Shown in pieces: positions 42,029 through 49,882 of a stretch of 64,000 nt of DNA (the first letter of the stretch is position 1; every line of letters starts with the position of its first letter). The notes below the pieces were generated by a model. The model saw nothing but the letters and a program-made list of their open reading frames with translations. It was not told where the DNA came from and made no database searches. Position numbers and translations under genes: made by a program. Where the stretch lies: contig JAJZMB010000020.1 in assembly GCA_021803205.1 (NCBI GenBank), positions 2,245 to 66,244 of the forward strand, written 5' to 3'. The DNA comes from Bacillota bacterium. GTDB taxonomy: Bacteria; Bacillota; Sulfobacillia; RBS10-35; JAJYVN01.

Positions 42029-43486
42029 TCAGGGGGCGGCGGCGATGCCGAACATTCGGTCGAGCCGGCGGCGGGCGGTCTTGGCCTGTGCCACCCGCTG
42101 GGCCAGCGGCACGGGTCTAGTGCGGGCCTCCGTCGCGATCAACGCGTTCACCTGGGCGTCGGCCTGGGCAAGCGCGGTTTTCAGGCCCACCGCGCGCCCG
42201 AGCAGCTTTCCCCACCAGGCCTGGTCGATGGTCAGCGCCTGAGAGGATCCGTAGCGGAACCATAACTGCGGCGTGCCCCAGCCCTGCTGCGCGGCCTCCA
42301 CGAAATAGTGCAACCCGGTGCCCTTCAATCCGGGCACCGTCGCCTCCACGATGCCCTCCCACTCTGCCCACAGACTGTTCAACGCCGGAGTGAACAGGAA
42401 GGTCTTCATCACAAAGCGCTGATACGTCTCCGCGGCAGACAGCCACTTCACAAGTTGCCACGCCGCCTCCGGCTGGCGCGTCGTCGCGCTGACCCCCCAA
42501 AAGTCGTTGGAGACGGGGTTCGCCCGCCCGTGCGGGTACAGCGGAGGGGGATAGAACCGCCACTTGAAGCTGCCGTGCCACGCCGTAAACCAGGGCAGGA
42601 GCCAGTTGACCTGGAAGTCCTGCATCACCAACTGGCCATTGCCCAGGTTGGGTGAACCGGGTCCCGCGATGGAGGTCGAGGGCGCCGCGATCCCCGACCA
42701 GTAGAGTCCGGCAACCAGCCACTCGCCGGCGGCGATGCCCGCCGGGGTTGCCAGGGTCTGCCGCGTGCGCGCCGGGTTGGTCACCTGGCCACCGAATCCC
42801 GGGACAACGTCCAGGAGGTCGTTCAACCCGCTCTGAAACCCGGCGCCGTATCGGACGACCGCACCGCCGGCCCCTGCGCGGCGTCTGGTCAGCGCGGCGG
42901 CCAGCCTGGCGAAGTCTTGATACGTCCACTCCGGGCTGGGGTACGGCATACCAGCCGAGTCGAAGGCGTCCAGACGCACCGCGAAGGCATGCGCGTCGAC
43001 GTTGCGGCTCAGCGCGAACACGCCGAACCCGGTATCGAAGGTGCCGACCTGGCTCGGAGACCAGATCGCAGTGTTCACGTTGTCGCGTCGGAGGTAGGGT
43101 TCGAGGTCCAGGAGCAGTTGGGCTTGCACATAATCGCCGTACCGACAGCAGTCGGGGAAGACGTCGGGTGCACCGCCGGCGATGATGGCCGCCATGTTGG
43201 CGTCGGTATTGAGGAAGCCGACCAGTTGCGCCCTCAGCCCCGGGTGGGCGTCATCGAACCGCTGCAGGATCTCGCGGTAGAAGCCCGCGCGTTCCTGCGG
43301 CGTTCCGTCCTTCTGAAAGGCGGTCACGTCCAGCGCCACCGTCACCGTGGTGCTGGGCGCCGCGGCGGCCGGTCGCGCCGAGCGGGCACGCCGGGCCGTC
43401 GGTGGACGCGCGCACCCGGCCGCCAGGGCGACGGCGGCCGTCGCGGCGCACACACCGAGTCGCAGCAGTCTTCGGCGCCCGGACAT
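42029..43486 (-). CDS. family-1 extracellular solute-binding lipoprotein
   Basis: 485 residues from ATG 43486 (GGGAG is very close; upstream ATG 43513 possible). Signal MSGRRRLLRLGV with the lipobox LAAGC, then a low-complexity Ala/Arg/Pro linker. The body is family-1: FDDAHPGLRAQLVGF, IAGGAPDVFPD, FGVFALSRNVD, FWGVSATTRQPEAAWQLVKWLS and WAEWEGIVEATVPGLKG. It is a clear paralogue of the protein at 25590, sharing even the LLSLWPEWES/LNSLWAEWEG segment. Again there is no permease; a sulfatase is its upstream neighbour. Confidence 0.9.
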   Translation of the reverse strand: MSGRRRLLRLGVCAATAAVALAAGCARPPTARRARSARPAAAAPSTTVTVALDVTAFQKDGTPQERAGFYREILQRFDDAHPGLRAQLVGFLNTDANMAAIIAGGAPDVFPDCCRYGDYVQAQLLLDLEPYLRRDNVNTAIWSPSQVGTFDTGFGVFALSRNVDAHAFAVRLDAFDSAGMPYPSPEWTYQDFARLAAALTRRRAGAGGAVVRYGAGFQSGLNDLLDVVPGFGGQVTNPARTRQTLATPAGIAAGEWLVAGLYWSGIAAPSTSIAGPGSPNLGNGQLVMQDFQVNWLLPWFTAWHGSFKWRFYPPPLYPHGRANPVSNDFWGVSATTRQPEAAWQLVKWLSAAETYQRFVMKTFLFTPALNSLWAEWEGIVEATVPGLKGTGLHYFVEAAQQGWGTPQLWFRYGSSQALTIDQAWWGKLLGRAVGLKTALAQADAQVNALIATEARTRPVPLAQRVAQAKTARRRLDRMFGIAAAP

Positions 43487-43933
43487 CGCTCCCACATGTG
43501 TCGACCCCCTCATCCGAATCAGCGCGCGGGGTTGCTCGTGCCGTCGGCACCGGTTGCGCACAGGCCGACGGCCGCCCGGGCACGCACCGCCATCGCGGCC
43601 GGCGCGACCCAGGAGCACCTGGCTGAGTATGGCCGGCCCGAGCGGACGCCGGTGCGGGAGACAGGACGGCGGCAGGTCCCGCCCGACCTGCTCCGGGATG
43701 CGCCCCCTCCAAGACCCCGTTGCTGCACTCCCGCGCCCGCCCCCCGTTGGCCAGCAACGGTGGGCCAGGGGCCCTGCTTCCCGCTGCTCTTTGTTCCCCA
43801 AGACCTGCAGCTGCTCGCGCCCGAAGGCCGAAGAAACTGCCGCCGGGACAGCGATGCCTCGTCTCCGGAAGCGTCCGGGGGCGAGGGGACAAAGCCTGAG
43901 GGTACTGCCAGAGCGGACTTATGCAGCACCCTC
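43487..43933. other. 447-bp gap without a supported gene
   Basis: Between two minus-strand genes. Contains one small hairpin, CCGTTG-GCCAG-CAACGG at 43744-43760, possibly the end of the sulfatase transcript. No coding frame is convincing. Confidence 0.5.
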
Positions 43934-45364
43934 CTACCGGCGGACGCTCCGCCCCTCATCCACATAGCGCCGCAACAGGGCCCGCAGTTCACCCACCACA
44001 TCCGGGCGCTCCGAATACAGGTTTCTGCCCTCCGCGGGATCTTCCGCGAGATGAAAGAGCTCGCCGGGATGGTTGTGGGGCACGTACCCCCGCTCCTGCT
44101 TGAACCACTCCGGCTCCCGGTTGCCGTCGCCGCTCGGGGCGTCGACAAAGACCCAGTCCCCCTTACGGATGGCCAGCGCACCATTGCCGGCGTGATAGAC
44201 GATCGCCTCGCGCCTGGACGCATCCAGTGGGCGTCCCAACAGCACGGGCAGCGCGGACAGGCTGTCTTCTCCGGCCCCGTCCGGGACGTCGAGACCGGCC
44301 GCATCCGCTGCGGTGGCCAGAAAGTCCACCAAGCTGATGGTCTGACCGTTTTGGCTGCCGGCGGGGATATGCCCGGGCCAACGGGCGACGAAGGGCACGC
44401 GGTGGCCCCCCTCCCAGAGGTCCCGCTTCAGGCCGCGCAGTGCACCCATGCTGTAGTGGCGGTGGCGGAGGATGCGCTCGTAGGCATTGCGCTCCGGGCC
44501 ATTGTCACTGGTGAACAACACCAGTGTGTTCTCCCCCACATCGCTCGAGTCCAGGGCCCGCATCACCTGTCCGACGGCGTCGTCCACCTGCACGCAGAAA
44601 TCTCCGTAGTCCCCCGCGCCGCTGGCGCCGCGGAAGCGGGCCAACGGCAGGACGGGCGTGTGCGGTGCCGGAAGCGCCAGGTACAGCAAGAACGGGCGGG
44701 TCGCGTCGGCAGCGCGATCCTGGATGTGGGCGACAGCCGCTGCCGTGAGGTGCGGCAATACGTCGTCATGCCGGAAGTCGTTGGCGATCACGCCCTCGCG
44801 CCAGAAGGCGTCCCAGGGGCTCGCGGCGATGAAACCCTCGGGCACGGCCGTCACCCGGTCGCCCTCCACGTAGCAGTACGGCGGCATGTCGAGCGAGGCC
44901 GGGATGCCGTGAAAGCGGTGAAAGCCTGCCGTGGTGGGCCCGTTGCGGATCGGCGCGGCGAAATCGATGCCGTGGCTGGGGTCCTCCTTGGCCGGCTCGG
45001 CGCCGCCGTCGCGACGCTGCCAGTCCCAGCCCAAATGCCATTTGCCGATGCAGGCCGTGTGATATCCGGCCGCGGACAGCATCGAGGCGGTGGTGGGGCG
45101 ACCGTCTTCCAGCAGGTGCTCGCTGAAACCGCCCAGCACCCCTCGCGGCAGACGGGAACGCCAGCAGTAGCGCCCCGTCAACAGGGCGTAGCGCGTCGGC
45201 GTGCACACCGCCGACGGCGCGTGCGCATCCGTGAGCCGTACGCCCTCGGCGGCCAGGCGGTCCAGATGGGGCGTGGGAATCTTGGACTCCGGGTTGTAGC
45301 AACCGGGGTCGCCATATCCCATGTCGTCGGCAAGGATCAGGACAATGTTGGGTCGTTCCGCCAT
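43934..45364 (-). CDS. sulfatase (arylsulfatase-like)
   Basis: 476 residues from ATG 45364, AGGGGG nine nt upstream. Metal-binding LILADDMGYGDPGCYN, Cys54 in SAVCTPTRYALLTGRY (C-x-P-T-R, the formylglycine Cys), GKWHLGWDW, FTSDNGPE, and a C-terminal GELFHLAEDPAEGRNLY. It closely matches the arylsulfatase A-like class used for sulfated polysaccharides or sulfate esters. No signal peptide. Transcribed toward the solute-binding protein gene at 42029, which suggests a shared role in taking up and desulfating a sugar. Confidence 0.94.
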   Translation of the reverse strand: MAERPNIVLILADDMGYGDPGCYNPESKIPTPHLDRLAAEGVRLTDAHAPSAVCTPTRYALLTGRYCWRSRLPRGVLGGFSEHLLEDGRPTTASMLSAAGYHTACIGKWHLGWDWQRRDGGAEPAKEDPSHGIDFAAPIRNGPTTAGFHRFHGIPASLDMPPYCYVEGDRVTAVPEGFIAASPWDAFWREGVIANDFRHDDVLPHLTAAAVAHIQDRAADATRPFLLYLALPAPHTPVLPLARFRGASGAGDYGDFCVQVDDAVGQVMRALDSSDVGENTLVLFTSDNGPERNAYERILRHRHYSMGALRGLKRDLWEGGHRVPFVARWPGHIPAGSQNGQTISLVDFLATAADAAGLDVPDGAGEDSLSALPVLLGRPLDASRREAIVYHAGNGALAIRKGDWVFVDAPSGDGNREPEWFKQERGYVPHNHPGELFHLAEDPAEGRNLYSERPDVVGELRALLRRYVDEGRSVRR

Positions 45365-45538
45365 GACGCGTATCCCCCTGTGCCGTTCTGTGGTCGGAGG
45401 GCGCCCCCGCCCATCCGGCCGGATACCCGGTGCGCTGAGCGCTCCACCCGGCGCCCGCAGGGCTGCGGGTCCCGCATCTGCTCTTCCTGGCCCGGCCCCC
45501 GGATGTGGTACCGAGTCCGACCACCTCCGCGTCGGGCG

Positions 45539-45799
45539 TCACCTGGCGCGGGCGCGTCGCGTCGGCATCAGAGCCCGGGCTGGATCCTCGCCACGGCAGG
45601 ACCGAGGCACACCAGGCCCGCGCTGCCGGCGTTGAAATCGGCCAATGCGGCAGGCCGGCCGATTCCCGGGTTGTACAGGCCGTGCTACAGCCATCGTGGA
45701 GGGTTGCGCCGCCCGCGGGGTGGCAGCGCATGCGGACAGCGCGACCGCCCCCAAAAGGGACACGGCCCCTGAGGCGGAAAGAGCGGCACGGCGCGTCAT
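45539..45799 (-). pseudogene. remnant of a third solute-binding lipoprotein gene (signal peptide only)
   Basis: ATG 45799 begins MTRRAALSASGAVSLLGAVALSACAATP, a perfect lipoprotein signal with lipobox LSAC and a start much like the two family-1 binding proteins in this window. After about 30 residues the sequence loses all family character and stops at 45539. Either a truncated gene or a small lipoprotein of its own. No good ribosome site is seen, which favours a remnant. Confidence 0.5.
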
Positions 45800-46334
45800 C
45801 GACCAGGAGACCGCTCGATGCTCGGCTCCCACAACTCTCCATCCCCCGATCCGACACGTGCAGGCAACCTTGATGCGCTGGAACGCGCGGCGGGGTGATC
45901 ACCCGGCACCGGGGAGTACCATTTCCCAATCCTTCATCGACGGCGGAATCCACCCCCCCGGACGTACATACCCGATAGAATAGGTGATCTCCTGCCACCC
46001 TGGGGCGCACGCCAGGGTGGCGTCCCGGCGGGGGGAGGCTCCGACCGCGAGGCCGGGCAATGCAGGTGCGGGTCGACACCCCACCCCACAGACCACGGAC
46101 GCACCATCGCTGCCGCGGCACGGACTTCCGCGCCGGATCCACAGGCTCCCCAGGGCGGCGGGGCGGGCGCGGGGTGACCATTGCCGCCCTCGCCGCCTGT
46201 CAGGAACTGCGTGTGCTGGAACGAGAGGCAGTCCAGATCCGTCAGCGCACGGCGGCAGCCGCCGACCGACCAATCCCGGCAGGCAACCGGGCCGGGACAT
46301 CCAACCCTTCCTCATCCCCCGGGGAGGTGTCCGT
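45800..46334. other. intergenic region with hairpin and repeated element
   Basis: No supported gene. Holds the inverted repeat at 45994-46021, whose right arm is one of the GACGCCACCCTG copies on the minus strand. On the minus strand TATTCT (reading from about 45984) could be a -10 for the lipoprotein remnant. Confidence 0.4.
45994..46024 (-). promoter_or_regulatory. hairpin GCCACCCTGG/CCAGGGTGGC containing the repeated element
   Basis: Ten perfectly paired bases (45994-46003 with 46012-46021) around GGCGCACG. Extending the right arm to 46024 gives the minus-strand copy GACGCCACCCTGG of the element. This is the only copy that is part of a palindrome, which suggests the element may be one half of a two-fold site. 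Confidence 0.5.
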
Positions 46335-47399
46335 GTGGAGCCCATCGAGTTGCCCGCCCTGCAACGGAAGCTGGACGAACTGATCGGCAAGCGGCTGTAC
46401 CTGCACCTGGAGACCACGGCCGGCGCCTATACGGCCGGCGGCTTCGGGGCATTCATCCGCAACGCGGCTGTGGAGGTGCGGCGCGCCGTGGTGCGCGGCA
46501 AGGGGCCCTTCCGCGCCGGCATCGAGACCGACGGCGGCTGGATGTACGCCGAAGGGCTGACGGACTGGGAGGTGGACGACGGCGGCCGCCTCCTGATGGC
46601 CGGATACGAGGGCGAAGGCCGGGTGACGGTGGTTTGCGAACTCAGCGCTACGCCCTTTCCCATGGATCCTGCGCAGCGCCGGATCGCCCCCCCTGTCCCG
46701 GACACTCCGCGCCCCGGCGGGGAACACTTCCCACCGCCCACCCCCGAGCGCGCGGTCGTGTCGGTGCTCGCCCATCCGGACGACGAAACCTTCGGCGCCG
46801 GCGGCACGCTGGCGGCGTATGCGCTGGCCGGCATACCCGTCACCTGTGTGTGCGCCAGCCGCGGCGAGCAGGGTCGAAACATGGGCAAACCTTCCTTCGC
46901 CACCCGCGAGACCTTGGCCGAGTTGCGGGTGCGCGAACTGACCGCCGCCTGCGCGGCGCTGGGTGTCGCCGACCTGCGGCTCTTGGGGGTCTGGGACAAG
47001 ACCGCCGAGTTTCGCGATCCGGAGATATTGGCCGACCGCATCCACGCCATCCTCACTGAGGTCCGGCCGACACTGGTGATCACCTCGCACCCGGTGCACG
47101 GAGGGCATCCCGACCACTGCGCCGTGGGGGAGGCGACGATCCGGGCCGTGCGGCGGCTACCGGCCGCCGAGCGGCCGCGGGTCACCTGCCGGGCGGTGCC
47201 GCAGTTGGCTGAAACGGAAGGCCCGACCCTGCACACGGTGCAGGTCTCCGGCCCGGTGGCGGAGGCCAAGCGGGCGGCGACACGCGCGCACCGCTCGCAA
47301 AGCGAGGCGATGCTCCAGCGCCTGGAGACCAACCCTCAGCAAGCCGAGGAACGGCGCCAGCGGACGGCGCAGGAACGGTGGATGGATTACCCGGTGTAG
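46335..47399 (+). CDS. YojF (DUF1806)-BshB2 fusion, bacillithiol-type deacetylase
   Basis: 354 residues from GTG 46335, GGGGAGG eight nt upstream. Residues 1-115 match the YojF/DUF1806 family (ELPALQRKLDELIGKRLYLHL, GAYTAGGFGAFIRN, GWMYAEGLTDWEVDD). Residues about 135-354 are a PIG-L/LmbE deacetylase of BshB2/YojG type with the zinc motif AHPDDETFGAGG and SHPVHGGHPDH. In Bacillus yojF and yojG are adjacent separate genes, and YojG acts on N-acetylglucosaminyl-malate in bacillithiol synthesis. Here they form one protein. It could also deacetylate other GlcNAc conjugates. Ends in a strong hairpin. Confidence 0.9.
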   Translation: MEPIELPALQRKLDELIGKRLYLHLETTAGAYTAGGFGAFIRNAAVEVRRAVVRGKGPFRAGIETDGGWMYAEGLTDWEVDDGGRLLMAGYEGEGRVTVVCELSATPFPMDPAQRRIAPPVPDTPRPGGEHFPPPTPERAVVSVLAHPDDETFGAGGTLAAYALAGIPVTCVCASRGEQGRNMGKPSFATRETLAELRVRELTAACAALGVADLRLLGVWDKTAEFRDPEILADRIHAILTEVRPTLVITSHPVHGGHPDHCAVGEATIRAVRRLPAAERPRVTCRAVPQLAETEGPTLHTVQVSGPVAEAKRAATRAHRSQSEAMLQRLETNPQQAEERRQRTAQERWMDYPV

Positions 47400-47410
47400 C
47401 GGCGGCGTGC

Positions 47411-47448
47411 CGGGGGTGGGGCGCCCGCGGTCCCCCGCCCCACCCCCG
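47411..47448 (+). terminator. terminator hairpin after the YojF-BshB2 gene
   Basis: 13 perfectly paired bases (47411-47423 with 47436-47448, CGGGGGTGGGGCG and complement) around a 12-nt loop, 11 nt past the stop. No T-run. Confidence 0.65.
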
Positions 47449-47452
47449 CAGT

Positions 47453-47464
47453 GACGCCACCCTG
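47453..47464 (+). promoter_or_regulatory. repeated element GACGCCACCCTG
   Basis: Lies just beyond the terminator hairpin and about 60 bp upstream of the SMP-30 gene start, preceded by CCCCCGCAGT as in other copies (C-run, CGCAAT). Promoter-proximal position similar to that at 19197. Confidence 0.45.
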
Positions 47465-47524
47465 CCCTGTCCCTGGAGGAACCCGCGAGTCCTGCGCGAA
47501 GCGGTGCATGTGGGGGTGTGGGGC

Positions 47525-48508
47525 ATGCAGGCCACGCTGTGGGAACCGTCCGCCCGGGGTTGCTTCGCCGAGTGGGACGGCGACGGCCCGCGCGTGGAGC
47601 GCGTGGCGACCGGCTTTGAGTTCACCGAGGGCCCGGTGTGGGTGCCGCACCTGCCAGGCGGTGCCGGCCTGCTGTTTTCCGATATCCCGGCCGACACCAT
47701 TTACCGCTGGCGGGCCGGGGACGCGCAGGCCCAGGTCTGGCGCCGCCCCAGCGGTCACAGCAACGGCCTCACCCTGGACCGCGCGGGCCGGCTGCTGACC
47801 TGCGAGCACCACCGCCGCCGCGTAACCCGCACCGTCCTCCGGGTCCCCTACGGAGAGGAGCCCGTCGTTGTCGCCGCGCGACATGGCGGCCGGCGGCTGA
47901 ACAGCCCCAACGATGTTGTGGTGCGCAGCGACGGCTGCATATACTTCACCGACCCGACCTACGGCCTGCGCGACGACTTTGGCGAGGATGCACCGGCCCA
48001 CGAGGAGCAGGACAAGCGCCGTGTCTACCGCCTGCCCGCCGCGATCGCCGCCGGGCTGCCCGAGGTGCCGGACCCCGGCGCGTCGCCGGCACCGCCGGAG
48101 CCGCTGGCATCTGGGCAGGGTCCGCTGCAGCCCAATGGTCTGGTCTTCTCACCCGACGAGCGTGTGCTGTATGTGGGCGACAGTGAGGCGGGGCGGCTGC
48201 ATGCCTTCGACACCGCGCCGGACGGCACGCTTTCCGGCGGGCGGATCATCCACACCTTCGACCGTGCGATGGGACCGGGCAGCCCCGACGGGATGCGCGC
48301 CGACGCGGAGGGCCGCATCTGGTGCACGGGGCCCGGGGGCCTATGGGTGCTCGCGCCGGACGGCCGCGCCCTCGCCCATGTGCGCCTCCCCGAGATCACC
48401 GCCAACGTCGCCTTCGCCGAGGACGACGGGCGCACACTGTTGGTGACCGCCTCCACCTCGGTGTACCGTCTGCGGGCCGCCGTGCCGGGCGTCCCCGGCA
48501 GGGCGTAG
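47525..48508 (+). CDS. SMP-30/gluconolactonase-like beta-propeller lactonase
   Basis: 327 residues from ATG 47525 (only a GGGG-rich ribosome site). Family marks: FTEGPVWVP near residue 32, GHSNGLTLDRAGRLLTCEH, LNSPNDVVVRSDGCIYFTDPTYG (landmark near 120), LQPNGLVFSPDERVLYVGDS and GSPDGMRADAEGRIW. These include the metal-binding Glu, Asn and Asp of SMP-30 lactonases. It hydrolyses sugar or other lactones. Cytoplasmic, and in keeping with sugar oxidation by the Gfo/Idh enzymes of the window. Confidence 0.92.
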   Translation: MQATLWEPSARGCFAEWDGDGPRVERVATGFEFTEGPVWVPHLPGGAGLLFSDIPADTIYRWRAGDAQAQVWRRPSGHSNGLTLDRAGRLLTCEHHRRRVTRTVLRVPYGEEPVVVAARHGGRRLNSPNDVVVRSDGCIYFTDPTYGLRDDFGEDAPAHEEQDKRRVYRLPAAIAAGLPEVPDPGASPAPPEPLASGQGPLQPNGLVFSPDERVLYVGDSEAGRLHAFDTAPDGTLSGGRIIHTFDRAMGPGSPDGMRADAEGRIWCTGPGGLWVLAPDGRALAHVRLPEITANVAFAEDDGRTLLVTASTSVYRLRAAVPGVPGRA

Positions 48509-48940
48509 GCGGCCGCCGCCCGGGTCCAGCCGTGCGCGGCGGCCGCCACCGTGGCCGTGCACGGCCACCCAACCCCCGGCGATCAACCGTTTCGCCGCAA
48601 TGCCGACGACGGCGAGAAGGGACGGGTTCCGGCACCGGTTGCGTGTGGAGCGGGTCTCGGCGGACAGGTCCCTGTGCGGAGCGTGGATCCTGGCGTCGAG
48701 TTTCATCTCCAGCGCCTTTCCGCCGGCCCGCAGGTAACCCCGCGCCCGCCGCAGACCGTCCGGACGTTGCAGAATGAGCCAGGACGCCGCCGCGGGCCCC
48801 GGGGGCCCGCCCGGCACGTGGGCGGCGGCCCCAATTTTTTCGACCGCAGCCGCGGCAGTCGCCATCCCGGGGTCCGCCATATTCCAGATCAGCGGGTGTG
48901 GCAAGCCCTCCGCTGCTTGGGCGCCGCGCAGGCGCCCAGC
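48509..48940. other. 432-bp gap without a supported gene
   Basis: Between convergent genes. A minus-strand frame here has a partly protein-like stretch, but without a ribosome site or recognisable family. No clear hairpin was found. Confidence 0.4.
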
Positions 48941-49765
48941 CTACGTCCCGTTCGCTTTCCCGCGAATCACGTCATCGAGCAGGGCCTCCAGTTCATGCTC
49001 GAAACCGCCGGTCTCCAGCGAGCAGTGCATCCCGCATTCCTTCGGCGCCCCCTGCTCCCACCACCAGCGCCCGGCGCGCGGGTCCTCGCCCCTGGTCGTC
49101 GGCCGCGTGCAGCAGGCGCAGGAAATCGACGTGTAGCCCTGGTCATAGAGCTTGTGGTAGGGCACATCGTTGCGGCGGACGTAGTTCCAGACGTCGTCGT
49201 GGATCCAGTCCGCCAGCGGGTTCAGCTTGCAGATCCCGTCGTGGTCGTGGTCGACGTCGATCTTGCGGATGTTGCTCCGCGTGGGCCAGTGCTCGCGCCG
49301 CAGCCCGGTGATCCAGGCGTCCAGCTCGCCGAGCTTCCGCCCCAGCGGCTCGACCTTGCGCACCTCGCAGCAGAGCAGGCGCTTGGCCACGCTCTGATAG
49401 AAGAGATTGACCCCGTGCCGCGTGGTCATCCGCTCCACCTCGGCGGCGTCGGGAAACAGAACCTCGAATTCAATACCGTAACGGTCGCGCACGGCGTCGA
49501 TCAGTTCATAGGTCTCCTGCGGCATGCGGCCAGTGTCGACGGTGAAGACCCTGATCTTCGGGTCTATCCGCCAAGCCATGTCCAGCAGGACAAGGCTCTC
49601 AGCCTGCAGCGAACTGCAGACGGCGATCCGGTCGCCGAATCTCTCCAGGGACCAGGCCAGCACATCCTCGGCCGGCCGGTCGTCGAACTCGACCGCCAAT
49701 TCGCCCACCTCGTAGTCGTCAAGCAGCACACGGTGCGCCTGCAGTTTGCTCACAGCCTCCGCCAT
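48941..49765 (-). CDS. cysH: assimilatory APS/PAPS reductase, iron-sulfur type
   Basis: 274 residues from ATG 49765, GGGGGG about 10 nt upstream. Nucleotide-binding VCSSLQAESLVLLDM and FTVDTGRMPQETYEL. Paired Cys of the [4Fe-4S] cluster (LLCCEVRKVEPL, and CACCTRP about 85 residues later). C-terminal catalytic KECGMHCSLE. The Cys pairs mark the APS-reductase-like class; some Bacillus members also use PAPS. It reduces the activated sulfate to sulfite for the reductase encoded just upstream. Last gene of cysC-sir-cysH. Confidence 0.93.
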   Translation of the reverse strand: MAEAVSKLQAHRVLLDDYEVGELAVEFDDRPAEDVLAWSLERFGDRIAVCSSLQAESLVLLDMAWRIDPKIRVFTVDTGRMPQETYELIDAVRDRYGIEFEVLFPDAAEVERMTTRHGVNLFYQSVAKRLLCCEVRKVEPLGRKLGELDAWITGLRREHWPTRSNIRKIDVDHDHDGICKLNPLADWIHDDVWNYVRRNDVPYHKLYDQGYTSISCACCTRPTTRGEDPRAGRWWWEQGAPKECGMHCSLETGGFEHELEALLDDVIRGKANGT

Positions 49766-49882
49766 ACGTGCCAACCCCCCGGCGTCTGGCCGCGACACAT
49801 GTCGCGGCGCTCAATGATCCCTCGGCCCCTGCTTCTCCCGCCTTGCTCCGCGGGTCGGGGATGCCGGCCGCACCGCGGGCGC

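Noticed and set aside
42917-45772. Plus-strand open frame of about 950 codons
   Set aside because: Antisense to the solute-binding protein and sulfatase genes; composition rich in Gly, Arg and Gln with no recognisable domain.
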